This document shows, in pieces, positions 1 to 7,785 of a stretch of 8,035 nucleotides of DNA (the first letter of the stretch is position 1; each line of letters begins with the position of its first letter). The notes under the pieces are model-generated. The model searched no databases. It was not told the origin of the DNA and worked only from the letters and a program-made list of their open reading frames with translations. Where the stretch lies: NCBI GenBank assembly GCA_031289445.1, contig JAITPL010000106.1, positions 1 to 8,035 of the forward strand. The letters run 5' to 3'. Source of the DNA: Tannerella sp. GTDB lineage: Bacteria; Bacteroidota; Bacteroidia; Bacteroidales; Tannerellaceae. The position numbers and the translations under genes are program-made.

Positions 1-980
1 CATCCGTCGAAATCCGAGCCTATACCGACATGGTTAATACCGACCTTGCGAACAATATAGTCGATATGATTGACGGCGTCTTCGACCGTCGCCTTGCCTT
101 CGGCCTTCAGAAACCTGTCGTAGAGGCAGACTTGAATCACTCCGTTCGCGTCGGCAATAGCCTTCATCAGTTTGTCCGATATATTACGCGGATGGTCGCA
201 AAGCGCTTTCACGGCAGAATGCGAGGCAATAACAGGTAATTTGCTGACATTCAGCACATCGAAAGATGTTTTTTCGGAGGTATGCGAAATGTCAACTGCG
301 ATGCCCAGCCTGTTCATCGAGCGAACTGCCAGCTTCCCGAAATCACTCAGTCCATTATGTTCGTAATTGCCTATGGCCGAGTCGCATATATCGTTATCGC
401 CATTATGCGAGAGCGTTATATAGATGACGCCTTCGCCGGCCAAACGCTCCAGATTGCCGATATCCTTACCGATGGCATAACCGTTCTCTACGCCGATAAA
501 TATTGATTTCCGGTTGCTGCGCTTATTACCGACAAGGTCATTGACCGAAACCGCCTGAGCTACCGTGTCGGAGTTTTTCCTTATCTGCTCTTTGATGGAT
601 TCGATTATCGTAAAAGTCTTTTTTACCGCCTCTTGAGAATGCTCGTTCGTGCGCTCGCCCTGTGGCAGATAAGCCACCATACAGACGGCGTCAACCATCC
701 CTTCGTACATCTTGGGTATATCTACCGCAGGCTCAAATTCCACATCGCCATCCGCCTCTATGTCAATATCTTCAGGCGCAACCATGATGCTGCCTCCGCG
801 TCCCATATCCATATCCCTGTACTTGAAAAATAAAGGCGTATCCACGTGTGAATCAACCACAAAAGCGCGAGAGTGGATATTTTCAACTCGCTTGATCAAA
901 GCCTCCTCGCCGACGAAATCCTCTTTTCGGTTTGCGGAAGCGCTTTGCAATGACGGTATGACAGGAGGAGGGCGCAGCAT
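1..980 (-). CDS. Membrane dipeptidase (renal dipeptidase-like, peptidase family M19), C-terminus cut by window edge
   Basis: This is a zinc dipeptidase of the M19 family, which hydrolyses dipeptides and in bacteria often accepts D-residue-containing substrates. About 325 residues are visible; the family usually has 370-410, so the last part lies outside the window. The metal and active-site residues are all present and spaced as in human renal dipeptidase: DSHVDTP near residue 43 (His and Asp ligands), GVENG near 162 (bridging Glu), LSHN near 189, DISHTS near 229, ASHSA near 251 and GIGSDFDG near 318. The ATG at 978-980 is the only upstream in-frame Met, since a TGA lies at 987-989. There is no signal peptide, and the first 30 or so residues (proline-rich MLRPPPVIP) do not resemble the family, so the enzyme may be cytoplasmic or its 5' end altered. 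It lies 37 bp downstream of gyrB with no promoter visible between them, so co-transcription is inferred. The family call is very secure; the exact substrate is not known. Confidence 0.93.
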   Translation of the reverse strand, partial: MLRPPPVIPSLQSASANRKEDFVGEEALIKRVENIHSRAFVVDSHVDTPLFFKYRDMDMGRGGSIMVAPEDIDIEADGDVEFEPAVDIPKMYEGMVDAVCMVAYLPQGERTNEHSQEAVKKTFTIIESIKEQIRKNSDTVAQAVSVNDLVGNKRSNRKSIFIGVENGYAIGKDIGNLERLAGEGVIYITLSHNGDNDICDSAIGNYEHNGLSDFGKLAVRSMNRLGIAVDISHTSEKTSFDVLNVSKLPVIASHSAVKALCDHPRNISDKLMKAIADANGVIQVCLYDRFLKAEGKATVEDAVNHIDYIVRKVGINHVGIGSDFDG

Positions 981-982
981 TA

Positions 983-1010
983 ATTGTCAATTATCAATTG
1001 TCAATTGTCA
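983..1010. repeat. Tandem heptamer array, (ATTGTCA)4 with one variant unit
   Basis: Four 7-bp units lie head to tail at 983-989, 990-996 (variant ATTATCA), 997-1003 and 1004-1010, followed by a degenerate tail to 1015. They fill almost the whole gap between the gyrB stop (1016-1018) and the dipeptidase ATG (980). On the transcribed strand the unit reads TGACAAT. A matching array occurs at 3425-3479. No protein-coding, terminator or CRISPR character is apparent. Its role is unknown; copy number would change the spacing upstream of the dipeptidase start. Confidence 0.85.
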
Positions 1011-1015
1011 ATCAA

Positions 1016-3106
<2,091 letters not shown>

Positions 3107-3109
3107 TCA

Positions 3110-3142
3110 GTAGAGACATCCTGCAATAGGGGTAGTCTCTAC
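3110..3142 (-). other. Stem-loop spanning the rpsT stop codon, upstream of tRNA-Glu(CUC)
   Basis: GTAGAGAC (3110-3117) and GTCTCTAC (3135-3142) form a perfect 8-bp inverted repeat around a 17-nt loop, with a possible inner CCT/AGG pairing. The right arm includes the rpsT stop codon (3139-3141), and the hairpin ends 9 nt before the mature 5' end of tRNA-Glu(CUC). The following sequence (TGAAATTTTGG) has only a weak T run, so this is a poor terminator. A processing signal that separates the mRNA from the tRNA, or protects the rpsT 3' end, is an alternative. The structure is directly visible; the role is inferred. Confidence 0.6.
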
Positions 3143-3402
3143 GCCTCGGCGCTCAAAGCTTTGACGTGCTTGCTGATTTTCGACTTCAGGTTACCCGCTT
3201 TGTTCTTATGGATGACATTGTTCTTAGCCAGCTTGTCAAGCATAGAGCACACTTTGGGAAACAGAGCCTTTGTCTCTTCCTTGTCCTCCGATAAACGAAT
3301 CTTCTTCAATGCGTTACGCATCGTTTTCGCAGCATATCTGTTGCGCAGTGTGCGAGCCTCCGTCTGACGTACTCGCTTCAATGATGATTTGTGATTAGCC
3401 AT
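3139..3402 (-). CDS. rpsT: 30S ribosomal protein S20
   Basis: This is small-subunit protein S20 (bS20), which binds 16S rRNA early in 30S assembly. The 87-residue product begins [10 protein letters not shown] and is rich in Lys and Arg with alternating helices (for example [16 protein letters not shown]), as is typical of the family. A conserved [15 protein letters not shown] segment lies near residues 62-76, in the usual C-terminal helix. Length and start match the family. The ATG at 3400-3402 was chosen; the frame stays open upstream, but those codons come from the heptamer repeats and an A+T-rich leader and have no family similarity. The leader (AATAAAAATAAAAATAAG) lacks a Shine-Dalgarno sequence, as is usual in Bacteroidota. 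No separate promoter is visible, so it is probably transcribed from the promoter ahead of tRNA-Glu(UUC). Confidence 0.97.
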   Translation of the reverse strand: MANHKSSLKRVRQTEARTLRNRYAAKTMRNALKKIRLSEDKEETKALFPKVCSMLDKLAKNNVIHKNKAGNLKSKISKHVKALSAEA

Positions 3403-3424
3403 CTTATTTTTATTTTTATTGTTA

Positions 3425-3479
3425 ATTGTCAATACTTTACTGTCATTGTCAATTGTCAACTGTCAACTGTCAATTATCC
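3425..3479. repeat. Second heptamer array, ATTGTCA/ACTGTCA units
   Basis: Five contiguous 7-bp units occupy 3445-3451, 3452-3458 (both ATTGTCA), 3459-3465, 3466-3472 (both ACTGTCA) and 3473-3479 (ATTATCC). An isolated ATTGTCA lies at 3425-3431, and an ACTGTCA at 3439-3445 overlaps the first unit by one base. The array sits between tRNA-Glu(UUC) and rpsT, inside the inferred operon leader. The unit is the same as at 983-1010, in the same orientation. Confidence 0.85.
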
Positions 3480-3481
3480 TG

Positions 3482-3553
3482 TAGCCCGTAGGGGAATCGA
3501 ACCCCTCTTTCAAGAATGAAAATCTTGCGTCCTAACCGATAGACGAACAGGCC
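3482..3553 (-). tRNA. tRNA-Glu (anticodon UUC)
   Basis: This 72-nt cloverleaf pairs GGCCTGT (3547-3553) with the acceptor strand at 3483-3489 and has discriminator A at 3482. The anticodon stem is CAAGA/TCTTG and the loop TTTTCAT, giving anticodon TTC at 3518-3520. The T arm matches the other tRNA-Glu exactly. CCA is not encoded. This is the standard tRNA-Glu that reads GAA and GAG. It is the first gene after the promoter at 3619-3649, and no terminator separates it from rpsT. Confidence 0.95.
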
Positions 3554-3618
3554 TTCTTCGCGCATCAATAAAAGATTTTTCCTTTTTAGCGGAGACATCT
3601 TTTACCGTTTTGCGACCG

Positions 3619-3649
3619 CAAAGATACGCATTATTTTTTAATCTGCAAA
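3619..3649 (-). promoter_or_regulatory. Bacteroidota-type promoter for the tRNA-Glu(UUC)-rpsT-tRNA-Glu(CUC) unit
   Basis: On the minus strand a -33 element TTTG (3646-3649) is followed by a 19-nt spacer and a perfect -7 element TATCTTTG (3619-3626). This matches the TTTG / TAnnTTTG consensus of the Bacteroidota primary sigma factor. Transcription should start near 3612, about 60 nt before the mature 5' end of tRNA-Glu(UUC). The position of the start site is inferred. Confidence 0.85.
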
Positions 3650-3669
3650 ACTTTTCGGATATTTTTTTG

Positions 3670-3677
3670 TATTTTTG
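3670..3677 (+). promoter_or_regulatory. -7 promoter element for the DUF5686 gene
   Basis: TATTTTTG fits the Bacteroidota -7 consensus TAnnTTTG and lies 30 bp before the ATG at 3708. No good -33 TTTG is present at the expected distance, so this promoter looks weaker than its divergent partner at 3619-3649. The two -7 elements are about 45 bp apart, so the regulatory region is shared. Confidence 0.55.
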
Positions 3678-3707
3678 CGGCCGTTTTAGGATATACGAAG
3701 ACGAAGA

Positions 3708-6263
3708 ATGAGGCAAAAAGTTTGGATGTGTATGGTCGCGTGTCTCGCGCTGACTGCGATGCAAGTGGCTGATGCACAGTATATAATACAGGTAGAGGGT
3801 TACGTCAGGGATTCGGTTACGAACGAAGCTTTGCCGTATGTTTCGGTGGCGCTGCGCGGCACTACCATCGGCACGGCTACGGACGATAACGGACGGTTTG
3901 CGTTCAACTCAACGTCCGACAGCAGTGTGCTTGCCGTTTCTTACATCGGCTACGAGACGGCATACAGGCAGCTGAAGCGCGGTACAAACAGGGTAGAGAT
4001 ACTCCTGAAACCCACATCAATAGAGCTGGGCGAGGTGGTCGTAGGGCGGACGAAAGAGCGCTACACCAAGAAAGACAATCCGGCAGTGGCCTTTGTGCGC
4101 AATGTCATAGAGCGTAGAGATGCCCATGACCCTTATCTGCACGACTATTTCTCGTATGACATATACGAACAGCGGATGTTTGCCAACAACGACTTCGACG
4201 TCGAGAAAGCCCGCCAGAGCTGGCTACTCAAGCAGGTGGACTTTATTTTCGATTATGTAGATTCGACTTCCGTGCGCGGGCGTACTATATTACCTCTTTA
4301 TAATGAGGAAATTATAGCCGACAACCACTATCGTCATTCGCCGCGGGCAGAACGCAAGTCCATAACCGGCTACAAACGCGCCGGTCTGATAGAAATTATT
4401 TCCGAAGAGGGCATTTCGCAGTTTATAGACGAGTCTTTTCAGGATATTGACATCTTTCGCGACAATATCAACCTGCTGATGCAGCGATTCGTCAGTCCGC
4501 TATCGTCGATAGGGCCGGATTACTACAAGTATTATATGCTTGATACTCTGGATATTGAAGGCGAATCTTGCCTTGACCTCGGTTTTGCGCCTTTCAATTC
4601 CGAATCTTTCGGCTTCGTAGGCCACCTCTACGTTACACTTGATTCGACCTGGTTTGTGAAGCGCGTCGCCCTGAATGTGCCTCGCGATATCAACCTCAAT
4701 TTTATAGGCGAAATGTCTATAAATCAGGATTATATACGCACAGCGGATTCGACGCGGATACTTACCCGAAATGACATTGCGATGATATTTCGCTTCACCA
4801 AGAAACAGAACGGAGCTTATGCGAGGCGTATAGCGCTTTATCGCAATCATTCGTTCGAGAAACCGGCCGACAGTCGGATTTTCGAGAATAATGCGCCGGT
4901 GGTGGAATCGGAAGGTGCGCGGAGGCAGAACGAGCAGTTCTGGAACGAGGCGCGACAAGGCTCGGACGATATACAGAGAACTTCTGTGGAAGAGATGATG
5001 GCGAAGTTGCGGCAGGTACCGGCGTTTTACTGGTCCGAAAAAGTCATCAACGTGCTTGTTAACGGTTATATACAGACCGCCGAAACCGACAGCAAGTTTG
5101 AGTTCGGGCCGGCTAATACCTTTTTCAGCGGCAACTCGCTGGAAGGCGCTCGCGTGCGTCTGGGCGGAACTACAACAGTCAATCTCAGCCGCCAACTTTT
5201 TGCCGACGGCTATCTGGCTTACGGTTTTGCCGACCGCAAACTCAAAGGCGACGCCATCCTCGAATATTCGTTCAACAACAAAAAAACTTTCCGCAAGGAG
5301 TATCCATTTCATTACCTGCGTGCCGAGTACAAGTACGACATCAATCAAATCGGTCAGCATTACCTATATACCAATCCCGACAATGCTTTTATGATGATCA
5401 AGCGGCGCACAAACAACCTTATAACCTATATGCAGCGTGCCGAGTTGAGTTATTATCACGAGAACTATAAGGGTTTCGGATATAGCATGATGCTGCGCCA
5501 TCTCAAGGAATGGGCGACGCCCGATGTGCCGTTCGCACGGATAGCTGCTGACGGCTCCAAGTCGCTCGCCGACCACTATTCATCATCACAGTTAGAATTA
5601 TATCTGCGTTGGGCGCCTAATGAAAAATTCTTTCAGTCGCGCAACTATCGCTACCCCATGACTCTCGATGCGCCAGTCATTACACTGACACACACTATGG
5701 CGCGTAAGGGGGTGCTCGGCTCCGACCATAACTACAACAAAACCGAAATAGGTCTGCGCAAGCGTTTCTGGCTCTCGCCCTTTGGATTTATCGACATCTA
5801 CGGTCAGGCGGGACAAGTATGGGATCGCGTGCCTTATCCCTTGCTCATTATTCCTAACGCAAACCTCTCGTACAGCATCGAAGCGGAGACTTTCCCCCTG
5901 ATGGACCCGATGGAGTTTATCAACGACCGCTTTGTGTCGTGGGAGACTACCTATTGCCTCAACGGCTGGGTATTCAATCGCCTGCCGTTGATAAAGGAGC
6001 TGCAACTGCGAGAGGTAGTCTCGTTTCGCGGCTGGTACGGCGATTTGAGCGACAAGAACAATCCTACTCTCAACGGTGACGGTCTGTATGCGTTTCCCGA
6101 AAACACGCATTTCATGGGCAAACGTCCGTATATGGAGATTGGCGCAGGTGTAGAGAACATATTCAAACTTGTGCGTGTGGACTACATTTGGCGGCTCTCG
6201 TATCGCGACCATCCAAGTGTGCCGAACAGCGGAATAAGATTCAGAATGAAGTTCTCATTTTGA
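3708..6263 (+). CDS. DUF5686 / carboxypeptidase-regulatory-like domain outer-membrane protein
   Basis: This 851-residue protein is predicted to sit in the outer membrane; its biochemical role is unknown. Residues 1-23 form a signal peptide with a basic n-region (MRQKV), a hydrophobic core and an ADA-Q cleavage site. Residues about 29-113 form a CarboxypepD_reg-like beta-sandwich, recognisable by GYVRDSVTNEALPYVSVAL, GTATDDNGRFAF, VSYIGYE and ELGEVVVG. This domain is common at the N-terminus of Bacteroidota outer-membrane proteins. The rest resembles the DUF5686 family: a soluble part (VAFVRNVIERRDAHDP near 125, FVSPLSSIGPDYYKYY near 262) and then many alternating aromatic strands ending in FRMKFSF, whose terminal Phe suggests a beta-barrel insertion signal. 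Length fits the family. The first ATG gives the best signal peptide, and there is no Shine-Dalgarno. It is divergent from the tRNA-rpsT unit and appears monocistronic, since a terminator follows. Confidence 0.88.
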   Translation: MRQKVWMCMVACLALTAMQVADAQYIIQVEGYVRDSVTNEALPYVSVALRGTTIGTATDDNGRFAFNSTSDSSVLAVSYIGYETAYRQLKRGTNRVEILLKPTSIELGEVVVGRTKERYTKKDNPAVAFVRNVIERRDAHDPYLHDYFSYDIYEQRMFANNDFDVEKARQSWLLKQVDFIFDYVDSTSVRGRTILPLYNEEIIADNHYRHSPRAERKSITGYKRAGLIEIISEEGISQFIDESFQDIDIFRDNINLLMQRFVSPLSSIGPDYYKYYMLDTLDIEGESCLDLGFAPFNSESFGFVGHLYVTLDSTWFVKRVALNVPRDINLNFIGEMSINQDYIRTADSTRILTRNDIAMIFRFTKKQNGAYARRIALYRNHSFEKPADSRIFENNAPVVESEGARRQNEQFWNEARQGSDDIQRTSVEEMMAKLRQVPAFYWSEKVINVLVNGYIQTAETDSKFEFGPANTFFSGNSLEGARVRLGGTTTVNLSRQLFADGYLAYGFADRKLKGDAILEYSFNNKKTFRKEYPFHYLRAEYKYDINQIGQHYLYTNPDNAFMMIKRRTNNLITYMQRAELSYYHENYKGFGYSMMLRHLKEWATPDVPFARIAADGSKSLADHYSSSQLELYLRWAPNEKFFQSRNYRYPMTLDAPVITLTHTMARKGVLGSDHNYNKTEIGLRKRFWLSPFGFIDIYGQAGQVWDRVPYPLLIIPNANLSYSIEAETFPLMDPMEFINDRFVSWETTYCLNGWVFNRLPLIKELQLREVVSFRGWYGDLSDKNNPTLNGDGLYAFPENTHFMGKRPYMEIGAGVENIFKLVRVDYIWRLSYRDHPSVPNSGIRFRMKFSF

Positions 6264-6281
6264 AACTTCTATCTTTTTTTT
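6248..6281 (+). terminator. Probable intrinsic terminator overlapping the end of the DUF5686 gene
   Basis: GAAGTT (6248-6253) pairs with AACTTC (6264-6269) across a 10-nt loop that contains the TGA stop. A run of eight T residues follows at 6274-6281. The stem is short and has only two G-C pairs, so efficiency may be low. The pairing and T run are seen directly. Confidence 0.5.
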
Positions 6282-6300
6282 GCAGATTTATGGGGAAATA

Positions 6301-6332
6301 TTTGGCAGTTGTTTTTGGAAACCGTATCTTTG
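6301..6332 (+). promoter_or_regulatory. Bacteroidota-type promoter for the beta-propeller lipoprotein genes
   Basis: A -33 TTTG at 6301-6304, a 20-nt spacer and a perfect -7 TATCTTTG at 6325-6332 match the primary sigma-factor consensus. Transcription would begin near 6339-6340. That leaves a leader of about 250 nt before the most likely start region of the lipoprotein gene, which is unusually long. Confidence 0.8.
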
Positions 6333-6391
6333 CAGTATAAAATTCAAATTATGCTTGCAAAATGTTCAAAATTGGCCTAATACAACATGCA

Positions 6392-6454
6392 CGATTGCTG
6401 TCCGCACTCTCTCGATTGCGATCCGCCCTCTCTCGATTGCTATCCGCCCTCACT
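6392..6454 (+). repeat. Three tandem 21-bp repeats
   Basis: The units are 6392-6412, 6413-6433 and 6434-6454, each starting CGATTGC and carrying a TCCGC core followed by CTCT or CTCACT. Units two and three differ at three positions, and unit one is slightly more diverged. There are no spacers, so this is a tandem repeat and not a CRISPR array. Confidence 0.9.
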
Positions 6455-6472
6455 ATCAAGGTGGATAGAATC
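6435..6472 (+). other. Hairpin in the lipoprotein leader
   Basis: TATCCGCC (6441-6448, inside the third 21-bp unit) pairs with GGTGGATA (6460-6467) with one G-U pair and an 11-nt loop. The stem is extended by GATT (6435-6438) pairing with AATC (6469-6472) across a small internal loop. There is no T tract, so it is not a terminator. The pairing is visible; any regulatory function is inferred. Confidence 0.55.
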
Positions 6473-6545
6473 TGTATGTCATCAAACCTGTTCACTCTCC
6501 ATCATATACTATATGGGTTGGATAGAATCTTTGTGTCATTAAGCC
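6460..6545 (+). repeat. Pair of diverged 29-bp direct repeats, 57 bp apart
   Basis: Copy A (6460-6488) and copy B (6517-6545) match at 24 of 29 positions. They share an identical 11-nt core GGATAGAATCT at 6463-6473 and 6520-6530, followed by a conserved TGTCAT. Copy A contains an in-frame ATG at 6476 that is GTG in copy B. The core forms the 3' arm of the leader hairpin. Confidence 0.8.
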
Positions 6546-6592
6546 GTCTTCTCCTTCCCTGTAAATCCAACTCCTCATCCGCCAACAAGGAT

Positions 6593-7756
6593 TTGTCAAT
6601 AAAATACGTTATTTTACAATTGTTGTTACTTTGTTTCCTTTTAGCAGGATGCAAACAAAATGTGAAGGAAGATAGTAATGCGGTTTACATTATAGATGTT
6701 GATAATCAACCGACAACTTCCGGGGTGAAATTTTCCTCCATTTTCAAGAATTTCAAATTGGTACCGCTCGAAACAAATGAAGAATGCCTTATCGGCACAA
6801 TTACGAAAATTACGGTATTTCAAGATACTATTTATGTTTTGGATAATTTTATTGCTAAGGCATTATATGTATTTGATATGAATGGAAAGTTTATCCGAAG
6901 CATTGGATCTCGCGGGCAAGGTCCGGGAGAATATAACAGGCCAAAAGATTTTGCCATTGATGAAAAAAATCAACAAATTCAATTACTTGATATTAGTCGG
7001 GTAATCACTTATGATATGCAGGGAAAGTTTATTAAAAACACCAGCCTAAGGAATAGCATTACATCAATTGCCTGTTTGGACGGAATAACTTATTTAGATC
7101 ATCATTTTTCTAAAAACAGGGAATTATTATCCTATCTTGACGACTCGGAAGAAGTTCTGATGCATCTTTATCATCCTCCATTCGAGATCGGAAATATAAC
7201 TCGTTTTTCTCGTAATGAATTTGTACAGACCGCAAACGATATAAAATTGGTAAAACTGTATATGACAGATATTTATTCTGTTAAAGATAAAAAAATGGAA
7301 CCGTTCATTCATTTTTCTACAGAGAAAGAACTGACAATAGACGAATTGACAAAACTTAATAATGATGATAAACCGGATGCTTTTATATCAAGTAAATTTA
7401 TAGGAGCAGACATGTATGCCGAAAACGACATTTTGATTAAATTTAATTATTGGTTTAATGCGACAAATGAAATATTCTTGTGGAAAAATGATGGAAATAT
7501 AATAAAACCTAACTACTTTTTGATAGATGACATGACCGGAATTTTTGAATTTGGGGCAGAATATCATTGCGGATATAAGAATTGTTTAGTAACTTCATTT
7601 GATGCTTCAAACAAAAAGATAGAATTGTTGCAAAAAGGAATAAGAGACAATACAGTTGTTGTTTCGGAGGCGGAACGTTCTGCAATGGAAAAGGTTACAG
7701 ATGACAGCAATCCTGTATTGATTTTTTTTGAATGTAGAGAAAAATTTAAAAAATGA
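6593..7756 (+). CDS. 6-bladed beta-propeller lipoprotein (Bacteroidota family), start codon uncertain
   Basis: This is a predicted lipid-anchored periplasmic or surface protein of the 6-bladed beta-propeller family seen in gut Bacteroidales; its function and ligand are unknown. Counting from the TTG at 6593, residues 4-20 form a lipoprotein signal (KYVILQLLLLCFLLAGC) with lipobox LAGC and lipidated Cys20. Family hallmarks follow: FKLVPLET near 54-61, a blade signature GKFIRSIGSRGQGPGEYNRP near 98-117, a second GKF blade near 144, and the C-terminal DDSNPVLIFFE. The 387-residue length is typical. The start is not secure: no ATG lies next to the signal peptide. TTG 6593 is two codons upstream of an ATA (6599) that sits where an ATG would be expected, 7 nt after AAGGA. 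In-frame ATGs at 6476 and 6362 would add long extensions. Composition is clearly more A+T-rich than in the genes to the left. A related gene follows. Confidence 0.8.
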   Translation: MSIKYVILQLLLLCFLLAGCKQNVKEDSNAVYIIDVDNQPTTSGVKFSSIFKNFKLVPLETNEECLIGTITKITVFQDTIYVLDNFIAKALYVFDMNGKFIRSIGSRGQGPGEYNRPKDFAIDEKNQQIQLLDISRVITYDMQGKFIKNTSLRNSITSIACLDGITYLDHHFSKNRELLSYLDDSEEVLMHLYHPPFEIGNITRFSRNEFVQTANDIKLVKLYMTDIYSVKDKKMEPFIHFSTEKELTIDELTKLNNDDKPDAFISSKFIGADMYAENDILIKFNYWFNATNEIFLWKNDGNIIKPNYFLIDDMTGIFEFGAEYHCGYKNCLVTSFDASNKKIELLQKGIRDNTVVVSEAERSAMEKVTDDSNPVLIFFECREKFKK

Positions 7757-7785
7757 AAGCGCTTATATTTAATTATGATATATGA
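7753..7785 (+). other. Ten-codon bridging mini-ORF between the two lipoprotein genes
   Basis: An ATG at 7753-7755 overlaps the TGA of the upstream lipoprotein gene (ATGA at 7753-7756) and encodes MKALIFNYDI. Its TGA at 7783-7785 overlaps the ATG of the next lipoprotein gene (ATGA at 7782-7785). This arrangement could carry ribosomes from one gene to the next. It may also be chance in A+T-rich DNA. Confidence 0.35.

Larger units (their letters stand above)
6340..6592 (+). promoter_or_regulatory. Repeat-rich 5' leader of the first lipoprotein gene
   Basis: This stretch between the promoter and the lipoprotein coding region has no recognisable gene. It contains a ten-codon ORF (6351-6380), three 21-bp repeats, two diverged 29-bp direct repeats and a hairpin. 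An ATG at 6362 opens a frame that stays open through all repeats into the lipoprotein without a stop. Both the 21-bp unit and the 57-bp offset of the direct repeats keep that frame. The hypothetical N-terminal extension contains the heptads LLSALSR, LRSALSR and LLSALTI. Because such an extension would bury the lipoprotein signal near residue 97, I read this as leader RNA rather than coding sequence. Composition is less A+T-rich than the downstream gene. Confidence 0.55.

Noticed and set aside
983..1010. Sigma-70 -35 boxes (TTGACA on the minus strand) in the heptamers
   Set aside because: TTGACA arises from the repeat unit itself, no -10 box follows at the right spacing, and Bacteroidota use TTTG / TAnnTTTG.
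3403..3459. N-terminal extension of S20
   Set aside because: The codons derive from the heptamer repeats and A-rich leader; S20 proteins start at MANHKS.
4500..5360. 286-codon open frame on the minus strand
   Set aside because: It lies wholly inside the DUF5686 gene on the opposite strand, has no recognisable domain and follows from that gene's codon pattern.
5598..6212. 204-codon open frame on the minus strand
   Set aside because: It is antisense to the DUF5686 C-terminal barrel and no family features are seen.
6392..6454. CRISPR array
   Set aside because: The 21-bp units are directly tandem with no spacers and no cas genes are nearby.
6280..6468. 62-codon plus-strand frame ending in the 21-bp repeats
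   Set aside because: It begins upstream of the predicted transcription start and its translation has no signal or domain; the repeats simply stay open in two frames.
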